The notes: generated from the sequence alone by a model not told the origin. A DNA stretch of 64,000 nt from Casuarina equisetifolia (GCA_028551475.1 CM052354.1:12359172-12423171), one strand, 5' to 3'. Shown: positions 12,250 through 24,223, counted from the first letter of the stretch. Program-made: numbers and translations.

Positions 12250-13512
12250 ACAGATAATTGGAACGTGGATTTTCAGGATACTATCTGGGTTGAATGACCC
12301 TTCATTTAAGGTTCGAAACCGGGACTTTCACTGTTTTCTGTGAAAGCTATAAAGGTATTTAAGAGAAAGGAACGGGTAGAATATGAGAGAAGGTTTCCTA
12401 ATGCATTGGAGATCCCACACAAAACCTCATAAGTCTGCCTTTATCCTAGCTTTTCTGAACCTAGTTTCCAGCTGAGCATTGTCATTCTTGTATGGAAAGC
12501 AAACCCAAGCTCAATTTCTGTTTCTCTCTTTCTATACGTGTTCTTTTCTTGATGCTAGATTGCATTAGTAATTTCTCTCTTTCTTTGATGTGCATTTATT
12601 TTGATTAATTAAGCAGCAAATTGTTGTTGTATTAGCCCTTGGAAAATGGTGTTCAATGCAAGAACTAGAACAGAAGGTCCTAAGTCTCCCCTACATCAAC
12701 TATTTGTTCTCTTTTTTTCTCCGTCTTTCTGTCTTTTCATATCCAATCAGAGAAAACAAGTAATGATGTGAGCACTCAAGTTTTCAATTTCTGCAAGGCT
12801 TTCCTTACTTCGTTAGCACGTTTCTTGTCGCACGATAAAGTGGCATGTCATAAGGCGGTGACCCTTCCGGGAAGGTCATATAAGCTCTAGATGGTTCCCC
12901 CACAGACAGGGCCTGCAAAATCTCGGTATTCACGTCTCCCGTTTCACGTGGAGTAATGTCCTTCTCCTTTTGTTTTTGGGCTACATTGATGGGATTCCTT
13001 AATTCTTAGCCATTATACCAGGAGTTAGTATACCATTGTAGAGGAAAAGTGTATAAAATTCATAAATTTGTTGAGTAACTAGATGTGTAATTTACTTCCT
13101 TTCTCTTCTTTTTTTTTTTAAGACTCCTGAGGAGGTAAGCAACACTTTGGCATTAGCCCAAATGGTGAACAGAAAAGAGAATAAGATGGTCTTAACGAGG
13201 AATCAATGACTACGAGACAAAACGAAAGTTTTGGCGTTTCAACTGGCACCTGCAGTACTCAAGATGTCTGATCAAATGAATAGCCAGTGAACAGCTCCCA
13301 AGAGTCCAACTAACTCAGTAAAACAAAGCAGCAAAATGTTTGAAAATTTTAAGGCTATAGCGATTCAGTATCTGTCTATCGTCTGCAACTTTTGACTTTC
13401 AGCGCTCCAACTTCGCAATTCGTACTGGGGTGAATGGGTTTGCATTTTTATCTCACTTTTCAAGAACTTTGAGATTTTCTTTTCTCTTATGTTTTATTTT
13501 TGTTAAGGATAT
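12250..13512 (+). repeat. Segment 'e' of block A, with a TATA-like leader layout
   Basis: Matches 50750-52352 in direct orientation. It opens with a tttcactgttttctgtgaaa block (a short hairpin) and a TATA-like gctataaag that is conserved in both copies, followed by a long pyrimidine-rich leader-like region. The match to block B ends at gatatgggc (about 13503-13511). In block B that is the point where the rDNA insertion begins. Confidence 0.75.
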
Positions 13513-14377
13513 GGGCTAATAACATTTGGTATTCCAGAAAGTTTCTATCCTTTATCTCTCTATTCCTTCTGTGTTTGGATAAAACCCAATTGTGTCTAAG
13601 TTGTTTTGCTCACTGGGAGAAAAAAGTCGATGTGTCTAACTTGTGTCTTACGTTTTCTAAAGTCGAAAGCTCCAAGCCAAGCTCACATTTCTTTCGATAA
13701 TTGTGAAAAGTTTGGATAACTTTTAGCTTTATTGATTGTGAAAAGTTTGCTTTGTGTGTTATTCAACATGTTTTGCTTACTTTTACTCCTGACAAAAAGA
13801 AGTAGATTCTGAATTGAGTCACTCTACCTCACAAAAATGAGTTGTGGTTCTAGGACTCATCCAACCTTGGATGAATGAATTATAATTAATCACTTTAGAT
13901 TGAGATTTTTTTTGCTGCTTTTATTTGCATATTGTTATCTATCTATCATCAAATGCACTGCTGTTTGATGCATTCCATGTAGGCCTAAAGTAACTCTCAT
14001 GCGAATTTAAGAGAAATTAAACCTTTAGTTAACTCCAAACTTTCATATAGATCTTTTTCCTTTGTCTTCTGTCATCTTTTACTGATTGGAGAAGAGGCAT
14101 GCATGTTAGACCCATCGATAAGAAGTCCAACAGATCTCATCTCGGGGACAAACTCGGACGGAAATAAACATTCCATAAGCCTCTCTAGCCTCAACTAAAA
14201 GAGGACAGTACTATTTATTTGCCTTTAGATTATATGCATCATATATAAAATCCAATAAAAAATTTAAACCCCTATAAATTGTAGCGGCGAAAACGTAAAG
14301 CCCCATGGTTCTAAGAATAAAATAGACTGCGAATCTAAGAGAGATTTTTTTTACAGATGACCAAGTACTTTAACAAA
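13513..14377. other. Intergenic, downstream of the SUVR-like gene, no SET exons found
   Basis: I looked on the minus strand for pre-SET cysteine clusters or SET motifs that would extend the SUVR-like gene and saw none. AT-rich sequence without other recognisable features. Confidence 0.5.
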
Positions 14378-14515
14378 CTTTCTATATACAAAAGCATGTA
14401 CACCTTCACCTCAAAAAACTAACCTTTCCATATACAAAACCATGTACCCTTGCATTTCAAAACACTAACCTTTCCATATACGAAACCATGTACATGCGCA
14501 TCTCAAAAAACTAAC
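14378..14515 (+). repeat. 46-bp minisatellite, three units
   Basis: Three consecutive 46-bp units (14378-14423, 14424-14469, 14470-14515), each beginning ctttc-atatac and ending aactaac, about 85-90 percent alike. It lies about 200 bp past the stop codon of the SUVR-like gene, possibly within its 3' UTR or just beyond. Confidence 0.9.
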
Positions 14516-14713
14516 CTGCGTCTCACAATTGAAGTCTACCGTTCAACTGATTGACAAGATTGTGAGCATCCTGATACCCGGCCATTAGATTATACTTAGA
14601 GGAAGTGGATTCACTTCAGCAAGACCTGCTTCACCAAAATATCTTCATTGACAGGAAGACCACTACATTAAAAAGAGCACAAAAAATATTAAAGAGACAA
14701 TCCCCATTGTCCC

Positions 14714-17700
14714 TTATCTTGCAATAGCTGCAGAACTAGATTCATCAGTGGAGTAAGTTCCCAGTTCCAACAAGCAGTCGCACATGTCATTCAGTAGTGT
14801 CTTGAGAGAAAAATTGTGGTCGCCAATTTTATATGTCTGCAAACACTTATCCTCCATCAGTTTTATAAACTCATCAGGACGAGGCATATGGAAATCTGGC
14901 CTTCCAAGAGCAGAGTCACAGCTCAGAGAAATTTTAACCTCTCCTAATTGCGAGGAGGCAATCTCTAATCTAGGACGTTTGTCAAGCATGGTTGCAGCCT
15001 TGCTATTGGTTGCCCCCTCACTTGAAGAAGCTAGAATACTATGACCTCCATTTCCTTCATTTAGATGTCGAGATGCTCGGACTTGTGGACCATAGTTTTC
15101 AACTGAATTGTTCCCAGCTGAAGAATCCAACTTACCTGATAAAACTACAAGCAATGCCAATTCATTAGAGGGGCATGAATTGGGGTTTCAGTAATAAATA
15201 GTTTATTGAACAGCACCAGGCACTTTCTTCTCATGCTTTCTCTTCATTTACATGTCATTCATAGTTAGGCATATTGCTCAGATTACTCTTGGTCCAACCA
15301 CGGTATGATAATTCTTGTAAGTGACCATCCACGGGACATATATCCACTATTAATTAAGACAAATATATGTTCTAAAGGATATTCTAAAATGTTCCTTTTG
15401 CCTAGATAAATTATCAGACCAACAGTGTAACATTATGGATAAAAAAAATGCATACGTGCATCTCCAAAGATGACCATGTTACTGCCATACATTCAGACGT
15501 ACTCAGTCCTCAACAAACTCGTCTGGCCCCAATCTAAAGAATAGAAACTATCCTAAAAGCGAAGGGGGAACAACAGCGTGAAAAAGTTTGAATAGGAATG
15601 GCATGTCCGATTGCGACAATAATTTATAAGATACATAGAAGTTACAAGAAAGTTAAAGAAATTACTAACTGTCACAAAAAGTTAAAATTGATGAAAAGAA
15701 AAAAATTGGAAGCTAATATATTAAATCATTAAACCATTATTTTAACATTTCCCTCATTTTCTTACATGACAAACTAGCCATGGTTCGACCATAGTTATTA
15801 GAAAAATAAATTGAAAGATCCAGATGCTTGAAGCATCAAACCAAAGCAATCTATCAAGTCAAATGGACCCGCAGCAAGAAAAATCCAATCATTCAACTAA
15901 TGGCAATCATTTTTCCAGCAACAGTTATCATGACCCCCCCCACACTAGACAGAGAAATTGAATGGAGCTTGCCTTCTCATATGATTGTAGAAGATACAAT
16001 ATGAAACATTTGACCGCCTCAAAAAGAACACCAAGAAACCAAACCAAGCACCACAACAGTATATCCTTAAATCCGTGTTTATAACTTAAGGATTCCATAA
16101 GAATGCAGTTGTGTGGAAACCCCCGATTGGCACCAAAAGATAAACAGGAAATATGGAAAAAAAAAAAAAGAGCAAGTTTTTTATTTTGCTTCTTTTATAT
16201 TTATGGGACTACAATCACTAAAGCATTGTTATTGTAATTAAGCAACAGTTTACAATAACAAATTAAAATTATTGGAAAGATTGAATCTAAAACCACCAAA
16301 GTGCCTTTTCCTGCAGTAAGGATGATACCTATATAGAATGCCTCATAGGAAGTTTATGGTAACAGGAGCAAACAAGAAAATGCAAATAACGGGGAAACAA
16401 GGGGAAAGGGAGGAGTTCTGCTAGCATAATATTTGAAGTTGCAGTTATGGTGTTTGTTTGTTGGCCTCCTTTGTCCTGCATTTATGTTATATTTGATTGT
16501 TTGTACCCAAGTCCAGTATTGACAGTAAAAATAGAAGACTAAGATCCCCACTATTCTCTAACAATACTCTGAAAATGTGAATTATTAAGTGTGGTACCTA
16601 CTATCATAAAGTACATGAATACATAGATATAAAAAATATTTGCATAAACCAAATGCAAGAAATCGGATATACAAAGCAGGAATTGTAACAGAAGCGTTTG
16701 CTGAGAGACAGGCTATTGAACTCATTGAAGATATAAGTTAATGGAGAGTTTTAGTATTGTAATTTCTGATCTACTTAGGTTTCACAGTTAAATAAAAACA
16801 GATCATGGATGATAAAGACATCCAACTTCAGAAAATAAGTATTTGCACATATGAACTATTCTATTCCAGAAATTTTGTTCAAGGAATGAAGATGCACCTC
16901 GATGAATCACTGGAATAGGAACCACATACGGTGGAACATCACCAGCAAACATGTCACCAGTAAAAGGCTCCTCTTTTGGCTTGATCAACACGTTATCAAG
17001 AACCTTCTGCTTTGCTAAGAGAACAGTGTGTGGCTCAATTATTGGCTTGCTGCGCACACAAGATGCCCCCTCAGGCATAGATCTTTTCCATGGGGAAGAA
17101 ATTTGAGGCAAGAGAGGTTTCTTGCCCTTGCTAACAGGACCATGTGGAGCTGAAGTGGATTGTAGAGTGGACCAAGATGTCCCCATCATCTCCTGAGGCT
17201 GCTGTTGGCTACAAAGCTCTGGCGGCTTGTCCTCCATTTTCGGTTCTTTTAACAAAAGTTCGCCCAAATTTTGGTTGCGTACATTGACAGACAATGTAAC
17301 CTGATCACCTTGGTTTCTTCTGCGCAACCTCTTTAGAGGACATTCAGCCTCGTCCTCCAAATCCTCCTCCTGAGAGCTTGAAAGCTAAGTTGGCAAATAT
17401 GAGCAGAAAAACGAAAACAGATACAAGTATAAGGCACATGAGAGCAAAGAATAGACATTAAGGACATACGTCAATAATCCTATATTTCTTCTTCAGTTGC
17501 ATCTTCTTCTTCTTCTTCTGTGCAACCTGATTGATAGCGTGAGCATGAGGAAGAAAAGGAACCCAACAAAAAAATAATAATAAAAATAAAAAATAAAAAA
17601 TAAAGAGAGGGGCTGGAAGTTGAAAACACCACCCCAATTGTGTTATAAGTTAAAAAGGGGAAATTGTACCATATTGTCATCCTCTTCAAATATAGCATCC

Positions 17701-17852
17701 GCAAGAGCTCTGTAATTCTCGTCTTCAATAAATTCCCAGTTCTCATCATACAAATCTATAAGTTTTTTCAGAACTGGTTGTGCACGATCTTTTTTGATTC
17801 CAATGTCCTTCATTGCACGAATCGCAGACGCAGCTCTAGGATTTGAAGCCAT
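14714..17852 (-). CDS. SUVR-like protein with N-terminal WIYLD domain, lacking pre-SET/SET domains
   Basis: Exons on the minus strand are 17852-17670, 17526-17470, 17384-16898 and 15135-14714. All are GT-AG, with phases 0, 0 and 1. The total is 1149 bp and 382 residues with no interruption. Residues 1-61 are the WIYLD domain of SUVR1/2/4 (AIRAMKDIGIKK, then LIDLYDENWEFIEDENYRAL); in SUVR4 this domain binds ubiquitin. A lysine-rich stretch, an acidic stretch and a nuclear-localisation-like PLKRLRRR follow. Exon 3 is Pro/Ser-rich with PPYVVPIPVIHR at its end. The C-terminus (MPRPDEFIKLMEDKC, then NFSLKTLLNDMCDCLLELG) matches the conserved SUVR segment that normally precedes pre-SET. The protein stops there, so it cannot be a methyltransferase on its own. 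Family knowledge suggests a nuclear chromatin role; dominant-negative or scaffold function is inference. Alternatively it is a young 3'-truncated duplicate. Confidence 0.85.
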
Positions 17853-17878
17853 CAATTATTGTTCACCAGCTCCTTATA

Positions 17879-19208
17879 CTAGAAACTCAAATGCCAAGTA
17901 CAACTATTCCAATACCAATAAGTGTTAGGATTAATAGGTCTTTAAGAAAATGGATAAGTACATCAGCATGTTTCTCTAGTAAAATTAATTGCTATAGTGT
18001 ATAAGAAACAAACATCACTTCTGAACACTCGTCAGGACACTCAAAGATAAGGTACCCGAAGTTTTCATGGGATCCGCATCTTCCATAGCACAAAGTTTTC
18101 ATTAAGGTACCCAAAGACCAGAGCACATAAAATGTAACCCATCACTGAGAACACACAATACAGAGTTCAAAAAAACAAATATCATGGCAAGATTTCAAAT
18201 TCTTGATTTTACATTTCTATAGCCAGTAACCTTATCTAACTTGGTCAGCAAATGACTCACGAAATTAAAATCAAATAATCAAACCACTGATCGACTAGAG
18301 GTCACTCCACCAGTTGCTGAAAAACAAATCTAAAGGCATTCCTTTTCCATCATACAAGTTATTAAACAATACTAATTGAACCAAAAATAATTAGAAGCCA
18401 CATGTTTGACAAAAGATCTTCCACATTCCTCACTACCACCAAATTCTTTCTCCATACTTGTCTTTGACAAACAAATGCTACACATAAAGGGTTATTTCTA
18501 ACGCATTAAATGAATCTTCTTGTAAGTGTTATTACTTCTCAGTTCATTAGAAATCCTTCATAGGCTAAATACTTACTGCAACGAAGAAATAGAGTTTTGA
18601 ACCAAAAATAAGTACTCAAACCACAGCCACGACGCGCAACTTCTCTTTACACCTTCCAGTAACTCCACGCTTCTTTTATTGGCTTCTAGTTAGACTTCAA
18701 TCATTCTCCAAAACAAAATACAGAATGCCCCACAAAAAATAAAATTTATTCTCACAAACACACTGAAAACGCTACGTGCCAAAAGAGTTATCGAGTAACA
18801 CACAAACTGTAAAGTACTATATCAAAAGAGAAAAAAGAGAGCTTTCAATCGGCAATAATCTCGGCATACCAGATCCCGCGAAATCCAGCATTAAGATATT
18901 AGAAGAAACAGAAAAGAAGAAACTCAACTGTTCTGAGACGCAAGCACGAAAACAATCTTTACGAGATAGAAGAAACCACAATACCCAAGCACCCAAAAGA
19001 AGTAGTATTCTTTCCTTTCCAGACCTTTTTCACTCTAGACAGAGCAAAAACAACAGTTCCAGAACAAACAGTAAAAGAAAATTTTTTATACCTTCTCGAT
19101 AAATAAATGGAAAAGAAAGAAACCAAAGGCACATTCGCGTTTCAGAAACAAAAATCTATGAAGAATCTAGAATCCCGAAAGCACAAAGTACCAGCGTTAG
19201 AGAGTTAC
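17879..19208 (-). other. Probable 5' UTR intron of the SUVR-like gene
   Basis: A good donor (GAG/GTAACT, exon end 19209) and an acceptor (gtttctag, exon start 17878) frame a 1.3-kb stretch upstream of the start codon. This would give a leader exon around 19210-19500. The plus-strand frames at 18776-19427 look like shadows of this non-coding sequence. Inferred from splice consensus only. Confidence 0.45.
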
Positions 19209-19209
19209 C

Positions 19210-19860
19210 TCGGAAGAAAGGCGATCAACTTCCAAGCAAAACCCCTCAAGTGGAGAGAAAAAGAAAAGAAGCTGACATCAAGTAATCTTGGAACGACGAA
19301 TGAACAGCAATCGATTTTGATGGAAAGGACAGGAACCCAAAGAACAGTCCCCCACTCACCCACCCAGCGAACAAATGTCACGTCAAGGAAGCGCGTGAAG
19401 TGCACAAGAATTAGGGATGGCGTGTAGGTGACGCGCATGGTAAGACCGTGATGCATCGGTTCTGGGGACAGGCTCGTCAAGATCAACGTCAGAACGGCGA
19501 AGCCATTCCAGTCCGCTCGCATAGCTGGCTCTCTGCTGGAGCTATAGCAATTTATTAGCGACGGCCGCCGTACGTTGAGCAAAAGGGCCATAAAATGTAA
19601 CGCCCACGCATGCGAGATAACGTCCTCACAAAAGGATTATAAAAGGTATAGATTTAATTCCAGCCTCGTTGGAAACTGTCATTGCCAAGGGTATAAGCTT
19701 GCTTTGCATTTGTAAAATTTACTGGTACATGAAAAACTGAGCTCATGATTGAGAAAGGTAATGGCGGGACGGAGCCCATCACTATTCTTTTCTTTCTTTT
19801 GCCCGAGGAGGGACTACGCTCTGGTTAACTCTTTTCTTTCTCTACGTCGAAGAAGACCCA
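19210..19860. promoter_or_regulatory. Putative bidirectional promoter between the SUVR-like gene (-) and GeBP-like gene 1 (+)
   Basis: The likely leader exons of the two divergent genes are only a few hundred bases apart. A good TATA box for the plus-strand gene (TATAAAA, 19638-19644) lies about 200 bp before its first leader exon end at 19892. No comparable TATA is evident for the minus strand. Confidence 0.45.
19638..19644 (+). promoter_or_regulatory. TATA box candidate of GeBP-like gene 1
   Basis: TATAAAA within ggattataaaaggtatag. It is correctly oriented and placed before leader exons that end in CAG/GTAC donors. Confidence 0.45.
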
Positions 19861-20783
19861 GACCGCTCTGAACTCTTTCCTTTCCGTTTCAGGTACAAAT
19901 TTTCATTACTTGGCTTCAGCTACTGTGATTGTTTCTTCTTTCCTTTTAAAGCTATCGAAGCATGTAACCTAAAGTACAGAAACTTTACTCGATACAAACT
20001 ATTTGATATCCCTTGAGGTGACAGATCTTTGATTCCTTATTTGGTCAAATAAACCCAGCTTGAAAGCACAGAAACATTAAGTGAAGGACTTGAAGAAATG
20101 GACGGAGAAGAAGATCCGCAGACATTTAAGCAAATAACGGGTCTTCACCTCACATTCTCCCATAACCATTTGCTGTGATGTTAACTTTTGTGGGGCTGGT
20201 CCGAGTCAGCCTTATTGTTTTCCTCTTTGTATTCCACTAACGTTGGCCGCCAATCTCCTGCATTTCTTCACAGGAAATATTGGAACTTACTCTACGGAAA
20301 AGAGCAAGATCACATTGAACTCTCCCGCCTGTCATCTTAGTTCCAGGTACTAATTTTCGTCATTTCCCTTTCAGCTTCCCCGCTTTTTTCTCCCATATGA
20401 TATTTTATTGTTGTGGATTTGAGATCTCTAAAATTTTGAATTGGATTCAATGTCTTTGGGCTGATATGAGCCACCAAACGGCGTAATCTGATGGTTCCCG
20501 AGCTTTCCGAGTCCTAGATTCCAATCTCCTCTGTGCTAAATTTTCAAATTAGTTGTTTCATTCACATTCCAAAAGAAGCTAAAATAATATTCACATAGTC
20601 AGAGAGGATGTCCCTAGAACCAGCATTCATGGCTTAGCTGTTAGGCTTCCTAATAGTTTATTTCATGCCAAATATATTTTTTTAAGCTCTCAAAGACTAT
20701 GTTCTGTTGTTTTTTTTTTTTTTTTTTTGACTTTTCTACAGATTGCCTAGTCCCTCGCATTTTTTTTACTGTAGAAGGAAAGA
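19845..20783 (+). other. Probable spliced 5' leader of GeBP-like gene 1
   Basis: Candidate leader exons end at 19892 (CAG/GTACAA donor), span 20274-20346 (cttcacag acceptor, CAG/GTACTA donor) and resume at 20742 after a poly-T tract and ctacag acceptor. The start codon follows at 20784. Two donors of nearly the same sequence could be alternative first exons. Inferred from splice signals only. Confidence 0.5.
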
Positions 20784-21656
20784 ATGAAGCTGACTTTACG
20801 CGGGAAGAATCGGGTCACTCTGAATCCCAAAAAGAATAGTAACAAGATGAAGCAGACTTCCATTTTTGAGTATATTTACGATGAAGAACTTAAAGAATAC
20901 GTGGCTGTGCCACCTCTCCCTGTTTCTTCTCCCACAGAGGCTGATGGCAAGGCCTCCTCCAAGCAGACTAAGAAGGAGGCGCTGGACCCAAGCGCTGACT
21001 GCTTCGTCTCGCCTGACATCTCGAAGAAGCCAGTCGTTGGAGATGAAAAAAAGCTGTTCCAAAGGCTCTGGAGCGAGGAGGACGAGATCGGAATTCTCAA
21101 GGGCATGCTCGAGTATACAGCAAAGAGAGGCGCGGATCCGGCTGCTGATGCGTCAGCGTTCCACGAGTTCGTCAAGAACTCACTGCAGATGGACGGGTCG
21201 AAGAAGCAGGTCATAGACAAAATACGTAAGCTGAAGAAAAAGTACAAAAACAATGCCAAGAGAACCAAAAATGGCAAGGACCCCACCTACTCCAAGCCCC
21301 ACGCCCAGAGAGCCTATGAACTCTCCAAGAAGATTTGGGGCTCAACTAAAGACCCCAGTAGAGTAGAACCAGTGGCGGAAGCTACAAAGTCGAATGGGAA
21401 TCGAGGTTTGGGTTCGGAAAGGAGTTTGAGTGCGATGGTTCTATTTGATAAGAGCACGGGTGTGGTGGGTTTGGAGGATAGCGTGATAAAAGGAGGGCTA
21501 GAGTTGATTGAGAAGGAAAAGAAGGCAGAGTTGGAGGAGAGGTGGAGAGAAGTAGAGATGTCAAAATTAGAGGTGTTCGTAAAGCGTACGGAGCTGCTGA
21601 GGGACCAGGCATGGTTGATATGGGAGGCTTACAAGAAGGAAGCTAACGACCATTGA
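20784..21656 (+). CDS. GLABROUS1 enhancer-binding protein-like (GeBP/DUF573) transcription regulator 1
   Basis: A 290-residue, uninterrupted single coding exon. The DUF573 DNA-binding domain occupies about residues 89-187, with KKLFQRLWSEEDEIGILKG at its start, the GADPAADASAFHEFV middle, KIRKLKKKYKNN, and SKPHAQRAYELSKKIWG at its end. A C-terminal helical, leucine-rich segment (about 220-285, LEERWREVEMSKLEVFVKR) is the family's dimerisation-type region. Family members are plant nuclear regulators linked to trichome and cytokinin-response genes; the target here is unknown. Compared with the second copy at 42863-43825, the N-terminus is different: short and basic (MKLTLRGKNR) instead of long, acidic and Ser-rich. 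This start may therefore have been acquired with the new leader. An internal Met at residue 22 is an alternative start. Confidence 0.94.
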   Translation: MKLTLRGKNRVTLNPKKNSNKMKQTSIFEYIYDEELKEYVAVPPLPVSSPTEADGKASSKQTKKEALDPSADCFVSPDISKKPVVGDEKKLFQRLWSEEDEIGILKGMLEYTAKRGADPAADASAFHEFVKNSLQMDGSKKQVIDKIRKLKKKYKNNAKRTKNGKDPTYSKPHAQRAYELSKKIWGSTKDPSRVEPVAEATKSNGNRGLGSERSLSAMVLFDKSTGVVGLEDSVIKGGLELIEKEKKAELEERWREVEMSKLEVFVKRTELLRDQAWLIWEAYKKEANDH

Positions 21657-22880
21657 CATTAATATACACTTTTAGGTAAACTAAGGCTGTAGTGGGGAAT
21701 TGCTGTAAGTTTTCAGCCTTGTTTTTATGTTCATTCTGAATCAGTCCTTTGCGTCGAAGTTAAGCATTCAATTGCCATTCATGTCCCCCCGTTAATCTTA
21801 CTTCAATGTATTGTTTTGGCAAACATAATGACTACTTTTCTGTGACAAGTGATGAGACTTCTTTTCATCTCTCAGCTTCTCTCACAGCCAACCCCCGTAT
21901 TCTTATGACAAAAGTGAAACCCCATTTTCAATAACAAACGTGGGTTCATCGGAAAAAGAACAAAAGTAGTGTGGGCCACAATATAAACAGCTTGACCAGT
22001 AAACATTAAATAAAAGAAAAGAATCACAGTCGTAATAGAAAGAAATACTCCTTCCTAGCAAACCTAAAACCTTCTAACTTGGTAGCCGTTTCTAATCTTT
22101 CTTTACAATAAATGGAAGTCAATCACATTCATTTCAATGATTCCAACACATTCTCTAAACACGTGTAGATGAACAAAGACATGATAATAAAATTTAATAA
22201 AATAAATATATACATGTGTATATGTGTCAAGGTTAAGTTCAAAAATAATATAATTTGTTGTCTTCAAAAATTTCTTTCTATATGTTATGCAAGTGTCGAT
22301 TTAGATACAAGCTCCAGATTGGGGAAGCATGCAGGCGGGTAAAACAACAATGGGATTCGAACAAAAGGACAACAAGAGTACAAATAACTTAGAATTTGAA
22401 AGGACAAGACCAAATGTAAAGGCAACGTAAAAAGACAATGATCCTTTTGCATGAACCGATGGTTTTATCAACATTTTTTACAATATGGTATTACTAAACG
22501 AAATGACGTGTAAGTTGTCATTTTCCAAAGAACTATGTACAACCTATTACGCTTTGTCTTCCATCTCCATCAGCACAAGTTCCTAAAGCGGCCTTGATTA
22601 GGAAGATTCGACGGGACCGAACAATGGCATGTGGCAAAAATTAAGAATTTGCCTCAAATACTTTCGAGTTTGAATTGCGTGTAGACTTAAAAAGCGGAGA
22701 ATTTAATAAGTTGTATGAATTTAACTTTGTCTTTGTAATTGTCATTTTAGTCCATTATACCCCAGCTTTCCAAGAAGAACGTGTTAATCTTCGAAATCAA
22801 GGAGACAAGGCATATTTATAAATAAAAAAGAAGAATCGTGCCTGCATTGGCTATTCCATGGACGTGAATGGACTGCGTCC
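21657..22880. other. 3' flank of GeBP-like gene 1 and intergenic sequence
   Basis: The 3' UTR probably covers the first 150-200 bp. After that, AT-rich sequence without recognisable coding or RNA genes. Confidence 0.5.
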
Positions 22881-24220
22881 TGTGAATTGGCAATCGCAGC
22901 GTCTATTCAGTTTTCTGCGGTTGGTAACAAGAGAATCTAGATTTAAGGGTTTTCTTTTCTTTTTTTTTTCCGACTTTTCACATTTCTAACTTGTTTTTGC
23001 TTTTTTTATTTTTTGTTAGGCCAAAATGGTTACAAAAATTTGTGGGGCTTTTTTTTTTTTTTTTGGTCAACATTGTATGCTAGTAAAGCATGTATTTGCA
23101 TTCAAAAAAGTAGACACTAATAGTACAATTTTGAATTCAAAAAAGCTTTTAAAATTTTCCTGTCAGTTGTTTTTGTGGGCCCAAAACAAATGTTTATCTT
23201 CATGTATAGAATAGCCCTAAATTAAGATGTCTTCGTTGGCTACCAAGTTTGGAAATTCTTAATTATATACCTCTATCAGTAATTAATTGTTTACTTTCTT
23301 TTGACCTTTCACTTTTATAACTTGATTTTTATTGAAATTACCAACACTAATTTAGTGTACTTTTCTCTTTTATTTTATTTTTATCTTTATTTTATTTTAT
23401 TTTGATTTATTTAAAATGCATTTGTAACTTTCACCATAAAACATAGACTCTTCTTTAAATGCAATTGAACCTTTTTTGACCTTCCAAACACTTCTTCGGA
23501 TTTGGGACTGCGGATGACCCTTTGATACTGTATGAATTTTATTTTATTTTTTTCCTTGTCAACTGCATTCTTTAGCGTTGGCATGTCCGTTTTGGTCCTT
23601 TTAACGTACATAAGTGATTAAATTAAAATAGACAATAAAATAATTGAACCCCAATCAAATACATATCTGAATGTTTTTAATATCCTAACAATTAGGCTTA
23701 GTCTACAAGTCCAAAGTATTAACTTCTTATTCAAAACTCGCAAAGCTGACAAATAATGAGTGCACATTGGTTTTCATGAATTTGAGCACTGCCTTCACAA
23801 TAAATAAGGGTGAAAATGTTGAAGTAAAGGCTTTGTAAGTTGGATTAGTTGATCAACTTATGACGGCCAGAAAAATTGTTTCGGTTCAAAAGCCTTTAGA
23901 CAATACCTAGTCGTTAATAAATTGCCACAGGCTCTAGTAGAGAGCCAACATGCTTTGCCCTTTTTTTTTTGTCCACCATGCAATTTTCATTCTCTTTCTA
24001 AAGTATTCATTCAATAGTTTATGTCATTTAACTTGATTACGAATAAAGTAATTCTTTGTGTTCACCGAAATTTAGGAGAGGAAAAAATAAACCTCGTTTC
24101 TGATTGAGGTGAAAATTATCAACATTAAAAAATAAAAGATATATAACTAAAATCACTGTTCAACTAAAATTTAATTTATAAATTTAAAAATATAATCCAA
24201 TAAGTTAATTTGTAAACTAA
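22881..24220. other. Intergenic, with a faint echo of module p
   Basis: About 22880-22920 (gtgaattggcaatcgcagcg) resembles the start of module p at 7443-7470. The rest shows only poly-T tracts and AT-rich sequence. Confidence 0.4.
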
Positions 24221-24223
24221 GTA

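Noticed and set aside
18776-19427. Two plus-strand frames of 106-108 codons, Lys/Arg/Ser-rich
   Set aside because: They overlap the probable 5' UTR intron and leader of the SUVR-like gene on the other strand and have low-complexity composition.
20796-21612. Minus- and plus-strand frames of 76-136 codons overlapping GeBP-like gene 1 (and similar ones over gene 2)
   Set aside because: Shadows of GC-rich coding sequence in other frames; the DUF573 reading frame explains the region.
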